Assembly: GCA_031259945.1 (NCBI GenBank) | Contig: JAIRKU010000022.1 | Location: 1-64,000 of the forward strand | Source: Mycoplasmataceae bacterium | GTDB lineage: Bacteria; Bacillota_I; Bacilli_A; Mycoplasmatales; Mycoplasmoidaceae | Direction of reading: 5' to 3' | Length of the DNA: 64,000 nt | In this document: piece after piece, positions 1-8,972 of the stretch | How positions within the stretch are numbered: position 1 is the stretch's first letter | How the letters are laid out: every line of letters starts with the position of its first letter | Made by a program: the position numbers and the translations under genes | Notes under the pieces: model-generated | Database searches by the model: none | Seen by the model: the letters and a program-made list of their open reading frames with translations, nothing else | Told to the model about the DNA's origin: nothing

Positions 1-149
1 ATTTAACTGATAAAGAAATTCAAGACATTGAAGACTGACATAACGATTATCCGAGAAAACAATTTGGATTTAAAACGGCTAGAGAAATATATAATGCTCA
101 CGTGCAGAAATTCTCACAAGAGTCTGAAGAACAGGTGCGAACTTTCTAA
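1..149 (+). CDS. IS30-family transposase, C-terminal fragment (cut by window edge)
   Basis: The last 48 codons of an open frame that enters from the left edge (reading from base 3) and ends in TAA. The peptide contains PRKQFGFKTAREIY, which matches the conserved end of IS30-family transposases, where a PRK-x-L/F-G-y-K-T-P block follows the catalytic glutamate. One in-frame TGA is read as Trp. The rest of the gene lies outside the window, so intactness cannot be judged. The bases around its stop (about 131-157) recur in reverse orientation near 11480-11505, where a decayed relative of the same element lies. The family call rests on this short motif. Confidence 0.6.
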
Positions 150-160
150 TTACAAATAGC

Positions 161-414
161 TAACTATTCACCGGGTTTGTTTGTGTCCACACACACACAC
201 ACACACGATGCCGAAAAATCAGTGCTTCATTCAGTTTTCATAGATAAAAAAAGCATCTAAGAATGATGTCAAAAATATTTTTTAATTTTTTAAAAAAATC
301 AGATTTTTTGTGAATTTGATCACTTTTTACCAAATTTGTAAAATATATAATTTATCAAATTTTTACAAAAATCTAAGTAAGCCTATGGTTTAAATTATTC
401 TCGGTGAATAGTTA
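161..414. repeat. 15-bp inverted repeat enclosing about 224 bp
   Basis: TAACTATTCACCGGG at 161-175 is the reverse complement, with one mismatch, of CTCGGTGAATAGTTA at 400-414. The pair begins 12 bases after the transposase stop codon and encloses the CA tract and an A/T-rich core. It could be the end of an insertion element, a small non-autonomous element, or a folded regulatory region. No target-site duplication was recognised. Confidence 0.5.
188..206. repeat. CA dinucleotide microsatellite, (CA)9C
   Basis: Nineteen bases of pure CA repeat, unusual in an A/T-rich genome. The tract is 258 bp upstream of a lipoprotein start codon. Such tracts are prone to slipped-strand length change. It is not in a coding frame. 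Confidence 0.8.
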
Positions 415-463
415 CTTTTAAAGTTTTATAAAAAAAATATTTTTGTGTAATAATTCGTAAGTT

Positions 464-2377
464 ATGGTGTTAAAAACAATAGCTAAAACTTCGTTAATAG
501 GGGCTATCGGAGTGGGAGTGAGCGCAAGTGTCGCAACAAATCTTGCATCGTGTGCAGCTTTACATAGTGTTTTCAATGTTTCAAGCGAAGATCATGTTCA
601 ATGATTGGCCGGCAATTCTATAGAAATATCTGCTATTTGAGAGGGGTTTTATTTCAATGATGTAAATAATCCATACTATACTAATGATGTTATTATTCCA
701 CCTGAGCACCAATCAGACATTGAAATCATAACTTCTAAAAGTGGTAAAAATAGAATAGATGATTCTACATCTCCGCGTCAAACATGTTCTCTCTGATTTA
801 AAGTTTTAACAACTTGTCCCGAGGAATGCAATGATTCGTGATATGTGACTATTAATTGAACTGTTAAATTTACTTCTTTTAAGAAGACAACTAAATTAAT
901 TGTGAATCCTCCAACAGGCAAAATTGTTATTAATCGGGATTTTAATGTTGCTAGTGCGCCCGACACAACAGGGGACATAGACATTGAACAATGGATGGAT
1001 ACACATACCAACAATTCTTTAGAAATTATTGATGGTATTTATAATGAAAATGGTGGAACTTCATCTACAGAAATTACTACACATTTAATGAATGATATTA
1101 TTTGATACCAATCTTTAATGTTAGATTCTTTTATGAATATTTGAATTGATGATTCATTGAAATTATATGCAAGCGTAGATTCTACTTCATGACAATGTCA
1201 TGTGAATTTGTCATATGATCCAACGACACAAGTATTTGATTACTTTAATCTTAATATTGTAGCGGGAAGTACTTTATATCTTGAAGGTGTACCATTACCT
1301 ATTAGTCCCAATGTAAAAATAAATTATACATGAGGAGCGAAAACGAGCAACGATAATGATGCTGTAGGTGGCCCAGAATTACTTGGAGCTTATAGTTTAC
1401 CGCCATCACCTGAACAACCACCTTGAAATACTCATTATCCGCAAGGATATGACGGTAAAACTAACACCAGTACATATAAACCGTACGATCAAAAATTTTT
1501 ACAGTTTGTTCCTTCAACTCAAAACGCTTACGAGACATATCAATTAGATATAACAGACACTACTCCTTTTCCAACTCAAACTAGTCATTTACATGTTTAT
1601 AATTTAACCCAATCAAGATTCTTGGGTTTGGAATATACAGGCGGGACGCAACATATATACATTCCTACTGATAACTTTTACTCTCATGGCCATGAGAGTT
1701 TTGCGAATATGCAGCTTGCATTGCCAAGTTATGCATTAAATGGTATGAGTTATGACTATAAAAATGGTGAGTTTTTTAACAAATATCCATATGGTAAAAC
1801 ATTTACTATTAACCCATGCAAAGTAAATATTGCAGAAACAGAACAAGCTTTTGTTAATAAAGTGTCGCCAGGTGATAAATCAAATTTTGCTCAACGCTTT
1901 CTTTTTGATGATTGGGCTGATGAAGCCAATTATAAAGAAATACCCGCAGATAACTATATTCAGAATAGATTAACTACTTTTCAAAATTGAAAAGATAGCA
2001 TCGTTCCAAATGGAGGGTGAAGTTCAATTAAAGCCACCATTTCTAATGATAATACTAGGGATATTGATTGATGAAAAGTAGTTCAACAATCAGCCGAGGG
2101 TGGTTATGGAATGAACCCTGCAAACAAATATTACGGAAGTAATTTTGCTTCTGATGCATATTTTAATTTTGATGATAATGTCCACACACGAACAAGTATA
2201 AATTTAACATACCCAAGCGATCCTAATAATTCACCATTTGATAGATTTGGTATAGGGTTAAATAGTGTATTTGAAGTGGATGAACAATATACAAATGCGG
2301 ATTACAATACTTGCTTTATGTACCCAGCAGATATCTTAACATTTATTAACAATAATTGGCAAAATAATCCACAATAA
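464..2377 (+). CDS. Large surface lipoprotein, function unknown (637 aa)
   Basis: The protein starts with a short basic segment and a hydrophobic stretch ending in the lipobox LASC with Cys30, so it should be a lipid-anchored surface protein. The frame is open to the TAA at 2375-2377 when many TGA codons (for example near 606, 640, 1105 and 1990) are read as Trp. The mature part is rich in Asn, Asp, Thr, Tyr and Pro and has no catalytic motif I recognise. No Shine-Dalgarno sequence is evident before the ATG. It is followed after 20 bp by an ABC-2 exporter pair, but no functional link is shown. The long upstream region with a CA tract may affect its expression. Lineage-specific Mollicute lipoproteins are often antigens or adhesins; that role here is only inferred. 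Confidence 0.85.
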
Positions 2378-2397
2378 TATAATTACTTAATAAATTC

Positions 2398-3177
2398 ATG
2401 ACATCACAAAACAACAATATACCTCGAACTAAAATAAATACAAAATTTTGTTTAAATTTAGGCATTGTATATAAAGAATCTATTAAAAAAATGTTGAAGA
2501 CACCATTACCATATATTGCTTTAATTGTTTCTATTTTGGTGTGCTTAATTTCTTTTATTTTATTGCCCATCGTTACTTCCTATGGGCAACCAATAGATTC
2601 ATATTATGAAAAACCATATTGAGTTGTAATTACTATGCAAGGTAGCTGAGTGACATTCGCATTAGTCGGGGCACTAATTGGCGAAACCAATGCAATACCT
2701 AATGAACAAATTTATTTTTTATCAAAGCCTTTAAAACGTTCAACATTTTTGATAGGTAAATGTTTATCATCTTTAACAATATCTATATGCATTGCATTAG
2801 TTTCGCTTTTCATTTTATTTGGTGTAGCTATCAGCGAAGGTATAACTTGAAAAATAAACATTTTTACGCGAGAAGCAAATCCTTTTTCTATTTTTGGGAG
2901 CTATTTAATTATTTTAATTTTCGCTTCTTGCATCACTACAGTTTGACGCTACCAAACTAAAGGTGGTATTTGATTAATTGCTTGTTTTTCATTAGTTTTA
3001 ATCTACATAATAATTTATCCAATGTTGCAAACCAAATTAAGCGATAATGATGATCCTTTAGGGAAGATTGCTAGATTTTGATGATTGTTATTGCCTATTA
3101 TTATTTTTACTCCATTAACCATTATTGGAATATCCGTAGGTAGCTATGTTTTTATGAAACAAGAAATAGAGTCTTAA
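2398..3177 (+). CDS. ABC-2 type transporter membrane subunit
   Basis: A 259-residue membrane protein with about six hydrophobic segments, the first near residues 41-62 and the last just before the C-terminus. It lies 4 bp before an ATPase gene, the usual layout of a two-gene ABC-2 exporter. It resembles the permease at 28860-29573: both have a conserved stretch in which a Gly-Glu follows the second hydrophobic segment (LIGETNAIPNEQIYFLSKP here, VIGEIVANPNDRIFILARP there). The two loci are therefore paralogous exporters. The substrate is unknown; ABC-2 systems move drugs, peptides or lipids outward. Several Trp residues are encoded by TGA. Confidence 0.8.
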
Positions 3178-3181
3178 AATT

Positions 3182-3940
3182 ATGATAGTTAATAAAAACA
3201 TTGCACCTAAATATGCGCTCATAGTAGATAAGCTAAACGCCTATGCTAATAATTTTTTTGGCGTTCCCAAAGCGCGCTTATTGTATGATGTTAGTTTTAA
3301 GGTTCCTACTGGGACGATATGTGCTTTCATAGGGCATAACGGCGCAGGTAAAACAACTACCGTTAAATCATGCCTAGGTTTACGTCCTATTAAGTCTGGA
3401 CGAATTGTGATTAATGGGATAGATGGACTCAATATTTTAAGCCGAGCAGAAGTGGGTTACATTCCTGAAAAAGGTAATAATGAAAAAATTACTGCACGAG
3501 ATTTTTTAAGGATAGTTGGTGCTTTTCATCATTTATCTGCCGAAGAAGTAGATAGGAAAGCTAACCAATTATTGAAATTTTTTCAAATGCACACTGATCG
3601 TTTAAATATTAGAATGAATAAATTATCTTCTGGTCAAAATAAAATTATTTCTATTATTCAAGCATTTCTAAGTAACCCCAAATTAATAATAGCTGATGAA
3701 CCAACTGATAATTTAGACCCAGAAACACGTGATTTATTTTGAAATTTTATTCAAAAATACCATCACGAGCATCCAGAAACAACATTCTTTTTGATAACAC
3801 ATAATTTAGATGAAATTGAAAAATATACTGATTACCTAATTTTTTTAGATCATGGTTATGTAAAAAAAGAAATGCCTTATGATCGTTCAGCAGGTTTAAG
3901 AAATAAATATCGTAATTTACGGACTAAATGGTATTCATAG
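3182..3940 (+). CDS. ABC transporter ATP-binding protein (ABC-2 exporter)
   Basis: A 252-residue ATPase that powers the permease encoded 4 bp upstream. It shows a Walker A motif GHNGAGKTTT, the signature LSSGQ and a Walker B run ending IADEPTDNLD, followed by a histidine switch in ITHNLDEIEKY. The signature is shortened to SSGQ rather than SGGQ, as in its paralog at 29576-30283. Its last codon lies one base before the start of pth, so all three genes are probably co-transcribed. The substrate is unknown. Confidence 0.88.
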
Positions 3941-3941
3941 A

Positions 3942-4520
3942 ATGAGTGTTTATTTAATAGTGGGGTTAGGCAACTACCCTGAACAATATCATAAAAGTAG
4001 ACATAATGTTGGATTTATGGTTATTGACAAATTATGCAAAGCACTATCTATAGAACTCACTAATGAAAAATTTAATGGTAAATTTATTAAAGTTCAAGTA
4101 GAGCAAAATCAATTTATTATTGCTAAACCCTACACATATATGAATTTATCTGGTGATTTTGTATCCCAAATAGCTCAATATTATCAAATTGAACCACATA
4201 ATATTTTAATTATTTCAGATGATGCTGACAATAATGTTGGCACAATACGTATACGCAATAACGGTAGCTCTGGCGGACAAAATGGCATAAAGGACATTAT
4301 TAATAAATTAAACACTACCGATTTTCCACGGATTAAAATAGGTATTGGTCGTCCTACTAATAAAAAAATAAATTTAGCAGATTATGTATTAGGTACTTTT
4401 ACAAATACTGAAAAACCAATTATTAATCGCACTATAGACAAAGCTACCGAAGCTTTAATTGATTTTATGAATGGTATGTCTATTTCTGAATTAATGAATC
4501 GTTACAATATTGTTCGTTAG
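3942..4520 (+). CDS. pth: Peptidyl-tRNA hydrolase
   Basis: A 192-residue enzyme of usual family length that releases tRNA from stalled peptidyl-tRNA so it can be recycled for translation. The N-terminus VGLGNYPEQYHKSRHNVGF carries the family signature, including the catalytic His20-equivalent in RHNVGF and the conserved Asn after VGLG. A second conserved block, SGGQNGIKDI, is present. The start codon is separated from the ABC ATPase stop by one base, which fixes the start and suggests translational coupling. In this cytosolic role the gene is essential in most bacteria. Confidence 0.95.
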   Translation: MSVYLIVGLGNYPEQYHKSRHNVGFMVIDKLCKALSIELTNEKFNGKFIKVQVEQNQFIIAKPYTYMNLSGDFVSQIAQYYQIEPHNILIISDDADNNVGTIRIRNNGSSGGQNGIKDIINKLNTTDFPRIKIGIGRPTNKKINLADYVLGTFTNTEKPIINRTIDKATEALIDFMNGMSISELMNRYNIVR

Positions 4521-4529
4521 TATAAGTGA

Positions 4530-5291
4530 TTATGTGTGTTCTGGTCATTGTGTAACTTTAGGATAAATTTTAGATAGAATGTCAACATCGGTTGAGCTGT
4601 CTCCTAATTTATATCCAGAACAATCAAATGAACCGGCATTTATAGCGAAGCTAACATCTTCGTCGGGATTTAGTACATTAGGTATCTGAAGATATCAACG
4701 AAAATCATCTGCTTCTTTGGATTCCGCGTTTCCAAACATAATGCCATTTAGGTAATAAAGATCGTTAGAAGAACCTACTTGTACACATTTACCAGCAGCC
4801 GCTAAAGGTTGAAAACCATTAGACTGTATCTTAATAATGCCTAAACGTTCGCTATCTGCCACTGAAATATTAGCTGTAGATTCAACCTTAATTCTATTAT
4901 CTCTTTTACTTACAGCAATGGAAATATTAGAAAAACCAGTTATGTCGTATTCAATAAAAGGTATCTCTGTAATTTCCTTTATATCTTGGTAAAATCCAAC
5001 AGCGGCAAGGTAAAAATAAGTGTCAATAGTGCTATATATATTTACATCACTTAACATTTTAGGGTCAGTATAAGAAACATTGTAAGAACCAGTTAAATCA
5101 GATTTAGCGGTATTCATTCAGCTATCGGTGGCTGAATCATTTATTAATAATCCTTCAAAGGAATCTAAATCTCTAATGTGAGATAATGATTTTGTTTGCT
5201 CTCCATTACAAGATGAGAACAAAAATGGAGAAATAGCTACAGAACCTAACAAACTGCCATGAAAAATATAATACAATTTACTCTTTTTCAT
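4530..5291 (-). CDS. Surface lipoprotein, function unknown (253 aa)
   Basis: Begins with MKKSKLYYIFHG and a hydrophobic stretch ending in the lipobox LFSSC (Cys28). The frame continues through in-frame TGA codons at about 5118 and 4697 to a TAA at 4530-4532. The mature protein has no recognised domain; it is rich in Ser, Asp and Ile. The first 12 codons and about 50 bp of upstream DNA are repeated at 8792-8882, so this belongs to a locally duplicated lipoprotein family. It lies downstream of nagB on the same strand, but a perfect 14-bp inverted repeat separates them, so it is probably transcribed on its own. Confidence 0.8.
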
Positions 5292-5343
5292 ACTTAATGA
5301 TGGTTATTATAACGAATAGTAAAACATTCATACAGCATATAAC
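5256..5343 (-). repeat. Repeated lipoprotein 5' region, copy 1
   Basis: This segment covers the upstream region and first 12 codons of the lipoprotein at 4530-5291. It matches 8792-8882 closely, for example in ATAATACAATTTACTC and TTCATACA-x-CATATAACT as written on the plus strand. The shared non-coding part suggests that promoter and signal-peptide start were duplicated together. Confidence 0.7.
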
Positions 5344-5413
5344 TGTAATTTAAAAGGTAAAATTATGACAAAATCGACTACGGTATCTATGGCATTCCCC
5401 CTTTTAAATTACA
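5344..5413. terminator. Perfect 14-bp inverted repeat between nagB and lipoprotein
   Basis: TGTAATTTAAAAGG at 5344-5357 is exactly complementary to CCTTTTAAATTACA at 5400-5413, enclosing 42 bases. It lies between the nagB stop and the lipoprotein promoter. It could act as a terminator or processing signal for the nag transcript, but the large loop and lack of a U-run make an intrinsic terminator uncertain. A regulatory RNA role is possible. Confidence 0.45.
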
Positions 5414-5420
5414 AATTACA

Positions 5421-6164
5421 CTACTTATATTTTGCTGCTTTAGCAGTTTTATCGTCAACATAAATTTCCACATTTTTATGGAATATTACAGACGAACAAG
5501 GCCATTGGGGATCATATTTATTTTTAAGAATGTGTTTGAATGCTTCAGCTTTACCCGTTCCAGTAATAATGACAATTACTTTACGAGCAGCTAAAATACT
5601 TTTAATACCCATAGATACTGCTTTCCTAGGTACCATTTTTTGATTATTTTCAAAAAAACGTGAATTAGCTTTAATGGTACTTGGTGTTAAGGTAATAATC
5701 CGGGTAATGCTATTTAAAGATGAACCCGGTTCATTGTAAGCAATATGTCCATTATGACCCAAGCTAATAATTTGTACATCCAATCCACCACTTTTTTTAA
5801 TTAATGTTTCATAAGCGCTTGGTTGCTTATAATGGGGGAAATGGGTATTTTTCATTTGCACATTAATTTGCGAAAATAAACGAAAGTTCATGTAAGCACG
5901 ATATCCTTCATGAACATATAAAGGATTTAGATTAATATATTCATCTAAATTAAAAGTTTTAATTTTATGGTAATTAGTATGGTTAGTTTGATAGTCTTTT
6001 ACCATTTGTTCATATACGGGGATACAGGTACCACCTGTTGCTAACCCTAAGCAAGCGCTAGGTTTTTGTTTTACAATTTTTATTAACGCTTTAGCACATG
6101 CTTGAGCTGTAGCTTTTTCATCTTTACAAACGAACACTTTATATGGATAAGTTTTTTGTTTCAT
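5421..6164 (-). CDS. nagB: Glucosamine-6-phosphate deaminase
   Basis: A 247-residue cytosolic enzyme converting glucosamine 6-phosphate to fructose 6-phosphate and ammonia, feeding amino sugar into glycolysis. The sequence shows the sugar-phosphate isomerase fold signature GLATGGTCIPVY near residues 40-51, LDEYINL with the catalytic Asp, and SLGHNGHIAYNEPG, the family motif with the active-site His. It lies just downstream of nagE (17 bp gap), so uptake and deamination of GlcNAc are coupled in one operon. The deacetylase nagA, needed between them, is not in this window. Confidence 0.95.
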   Translation of the reverse strand: MKQKTYPYKVFVCKDEKATAQACAKALIKIVKQKPSACLGLATGGTCIPVYEQMVKDYQTNHTNYHKIKTFNLDEYINLNPLYVHEGYRAYMNFRLFSQINVQMKNTHFPHYKQPSAYETLIKKSGGLDVQIISLGHNGHIAYNEPGSSLNSITRIITLTPSTIKANSRFFENNQKMVPRKAVSMGIKSILAARKVIVIITGTGKAEAFKHILKNKYDPQWPCSSVIFHKNVEIYVDDKTAKAAKYK

Positions 6165-6181
6165 ATTTTCCTTTGTTTTAA

Positions 6182-8035
6182 TTAATGCTTAATATGTTGA
6201 GTTTGTCCGTCGATTTCTTCACTTTCGCCTTTAGCAATAATATCTTTCATCTGATTTTTAATTAAATCAGCTTCACTGCCAAAGACTGCATAGACTGATT
6301 GTGGGGATGGATGGGTCACACCTAATGCTCCCAGTTCTTTTAATTTCTTCTCATTCACAATCTTTTTATCTTTAACTTGAATTCTTAATTTAGTAATACA
6401 AGCATCAATGTTAAGAATGTTATTTTTGCCACCATAGGCAGTAATTACTTCTTTAGATTTTTCACGTAAAGCTAAGGCTTTATTAGCGGGAGCATTCTTT
6501 TGTGCTTTTTCTTTAACTCAATCAGCTTTAGTGAATAATTTAGTGCCACCACGTCCTGGTGTTTGTAAATTTCACTTGCGAATTGCCCAATAGAAAATAC
6601 CAAAATAAATCGGGAAATACATGATAGACATCAACAACAACATCCAACAATGAGTACCACCACCACGAACATCTGGGATAACGCCATAAATAACGAAATC
6701 TAATGCTCCTTGAGCAAATGAGAAGGTAACATGTGGGGCTATACCGGGAGCATAATAAATTAACGTTGTTGTAATCATGCCACCAATTCCTGCTAGTAAT
6801 GCATGGAATCCTCAGAATAATCAAGGTGCTAAAAATAAGAAAGTAAATTCAATAGCTTCTGATACACCTGTTAAGCTACTAACAATCGCTCCTGGAATAA
6901 CAATGGCAGCAGCTTGTTTACGTCCATCACCTTTAGGGGCGGCAAACAACATACCTAGGGCTGATCCTGACAGACCAAACAAACCAAACACATAAGCAAA
7001 ATTGGTATATTGTCCCGGGGCAATTGGATTATTAGTTTGTTTTGCCGAATCCATAATATTTTGAATCGTAATCGTGCCCTTAGTACTATCTATCAATGAA
7101 GTATGTGCACCAATTAGTCTAGTAAAATAAACTTGCATGTTAATGTCGCCAGTTATTTTACTAGGAGTTGTGTCTCCAGCAATTAAGTACGCTGCACCAT
7201 AGTCATGGCCATTGCTCCAGATATGAACACTAGTATCAAATTGGCCACCAATATTAGTGAATCATAACATCGTGTTAACTACATGGTGCATACCAAATGG
7301 CACTAAAGCCCGGTTGACAATTCCATAGATCAATGAATTAACCCCACCGTATTGGCCGCCATATTGTAAACCTTCACCTAAATAAAATAAACCTTGTCCT
7401 ATTAATGGTCATACTATTGCAAATAGCATACTAAATACAATCATGGTTCCAAAGGTAACAATTGGAATAAAACGCACACCACTAAAGAAACCGATGATGT
7501 AGTGTAATTGGATATTTTTAAATTTATTGTATAACCAAGCAACCACAACCCCAACTAAAATACCACCAAATACTGAAGTGGATAATGTCTCGACTCCAAA
7601 ATTTTCAATAAATATGGCGCTAAAACGTTCAGGAGTAAAGTTGTATCATAGGAAGTGATAATTTGGGTCATTACCCTTTGGATGGATAATTAAGGCTGTT
7701 TGCAATAATAAAAAAACAAAATAACCTACAACGGATGATAAAGCTGCCGTACCCGAGTCTTTTGTAAAGGTAATGGAAACCGCAATTGCAAATAATAAAG
7801 GTAAGATAGCAAAAATTATATTGCCTGTCAACATTAACACACTACCAATTGTTTGACCAGAAATTGTTGCCGCTTGTGAATTAATTGTAGCTCCAATGCC
7901 TAAAGCTAACCCAGCGATTGGTAACATCGCAATAGGTAGCATTAATCCTCGTGATAGCTTAGCGATAATTTCTTTAAATTTACCGCTACTTTGTTTCTTA
8001 GGAAGAACTTCTCCAAAATTTAAGTGCTTTGTCAT
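6182..8035 (-). CDS. nagE: PTS transporter IIC-IIB, N-acetylglucosamine-type
   Basis: A 617-residue phosphotransferase permease. The N-terminal two-thirds is the multi-spanning IIC domain with [12 protein letters not shown] and [13 protein letters not shown], typical of the glucose/GlcNAc family. The C-terminus is a IIB domain with the phosphorylated Cys in [15 protein letters not shown]. No IIA domain is attached, so a separate IIA must serve it. I chose ATG at 8035 rather than an upstream TTG at 8050, which would overlap the preceding gene. The neighbour nagB makes N-acetylglucosamine the most likely substrate, though the family also includes glucose transporters. Confidence 0.88.
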
Positions 8036-8039
8036 AATT

Positions 8040-8630
8040 TTATTCACCAATAACTACTTTTAGTGGATCGGATTCTAAAAACCTATCCCCAAAATTGTAA
8101 GTAGTATTTGCATCAAATATTACATTTACGAATATGTATAAATAGAAAACATCGCCCACAGTAGCGCCCTCACTAATACTAGGGAGAACATTTAATGTTC
8201 CATCATATTTATCAATATAAAAATATTGTTCATATTTTGTTATATCTTCCTCATCGGTAATGACAAATCAAGCTACACTGCCAATATAAGGATGAGTGAT
8301 GGGTTCAATAATGTATGGGGCAAATCATGTTTCATCAATATAGGTTTCATTTTTAGCGCCACTATAATTTTTAATTTGAAATTCTATATTTTCCTTCGCC
8401 AATTCTTCAGAGGGAGTTGCTTTTGAAATGATAATTTCATCTGGTGTAGCTTGATTGTAAATTTTACTTATTAATTTTGACGAAACAATATCGGAATAAG
8501 GGTGCGCTCCACTAATACAAATACCAGCTATACCTACGCTTAAAATCACCAAAACAGAAGATCAAGTGACGGTATATCTAAATCATTTTTTAAATTTCCC
8601 ATCCTCTTGTCTAATTTTTAATTTTTGCAT
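8040..8630 (-). CDS. Membrane-anchored extracytoplasmic protein of unknown function, upstream of nagE
   Basis: A 196-residue protein with a basic N-terminus, one membrane segment around residues 26-44 and an extracytoplasmic remainder rich in Tyr, Asp and Ile. There is no lipobox, so it is probably held by an uncleaved signal anchor. The frame needs TGA-encoded Trp at about 8562, 8583 and 8325. Its stop lies 4 bp before the nagE start, so it is first in the nag operon. It could help in sensing or capturing amino-sugar substrates, but this rests on position only. I do not recognise the family. Confidence 0.7.
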
Positions 8631-8734
8631 ATTCCAAAATTATAGCAAATATATGAATATGGATTAAAAGTAACTTGTCATTCAAAAGGGAATGGAGTAA
8701 AAATAAATTGATGGATTAAATTAAAAATTATGAA

Positions 8735-8827
8735 GGTATCTAATAAAAAAAAGTCAATACGTTCTAACTTCGGTCTTACAATCGGACGGCAGCCATGAAA
8801 AACATAATACAATTTACTCTTTTTCAT
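8735..8827 (-). pseudogene. Truncated lipoprotein start fused to IS30-like scrap
   Basis: Reading leftward from ATG at 8827, the first 12 codons nearly repeat the lipoprotein gene that starts at 5291 (MKKSKLYY, then F/H/G). Then the sequence switches to CRPIVRPKLERI, which resembles the RPxVRPKF stretch in the IS30 remnant near 11660. No lipobox remains. It looks like a lipoprotein gene whose body was lost or replaced by insertion-element debris. The frame stays open for some distance, but the product has no recognisable order. Confidence 0.5.
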
Positions 8828-8882
8828 ACTAATAGTGATTGTATATTAAAAATAAATAGTAAAACGTTCATACAACATATAA
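8792..8882 (-). repeat. Repeated lipoprotein 5' region, copy 2
   Basis: Partner of 5256-5343. Similarity covers the first 12 codons and the upstream promoter region, with a few substitutions and small indels in the untranslated part. Confidence 0.7.
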
Positions 8883-8934
8883 CTTTGCTAATATAAAACG
8901 AGTCTCCATCGCATTTAAATCTGTTTTTTGATAT

Positions 8935-8968
8935 ATACTACTCCTAATCGAACCATTAGGAGTAGTAT
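8935..8968 (+). promoter_or_regulatory. Perfect dyad/hairpin covering the nrdD ribosome-binding site
   Basis: ACTACTCCTAAT (8937-8948) and ATTAGGAGTAGT (8955-8966) are perfectly complementary around a 6-base loop, and two flanking pairs extend the stem to 14 bp. The right arm contains AGGAG (8958-8962), ten bases before the nrdD ATG, so folding would hide the Shine-Dalgarno sequence. A possible -10 box TATACT (8934-8939) overlaps the left arm; if used, transcription would start inside the dyad and the element would act as a DNA operator instead. It does not match the NrdR box consensus. Confidence 0.75.
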
Positions 8969-8972
8969 TGCC

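Larger units (their letters stand above)
150..463. other. Gene-free stretch upstream of lipoprotein, with inverted repeat and CA tract
   Basis: This 314-base non-coding stretch holds a CA microsatellite and a 15-base inverted repeat, both listed separately. Between them lies very A/T-rich sequence with imperfect self-complementary runs (about 325-380). No open frame of useful length was seen. It presumably carries the promoter of the lipoprotein that starts at 464, but I could not place a convincing -10 box. Confidence 0.5.
8631..8934. other. Gene-free stretch before nrdD with lipoprotein and IS scraps
   Basis: Holds a truncated copy of a lipoprotein 5' region joined to a scrap resembling an IS30 transposase (see separate entries), and the presumed promoter region of nrdD. 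Possible -10 boxes for nrdD are TATAAA near 8892 and TATACT at 8934-8939. No other gene was seen. Confidence 0.5.

Noticed and set aside
8620-8827. Long open reading from the truncated lipoprotein copy
   Set aside because: After the first codons the peptide has no lipobox or ordered composition and runs through IS debris into intergenic DNA.
8935-8968. NrdR box at nrdD
   Set aside because: The dyad sequence does not match the NrdR consensus palindrome and there is no paired second box.
8928-8972. Earlier non-ATG start for nrdD at 8928 giving 15 extra residues
   Set aside because: Those codons would run through the perfect dyad; the ATG at 8973 has AGGAG at the right distance and starts the ATP-cone domain normally.
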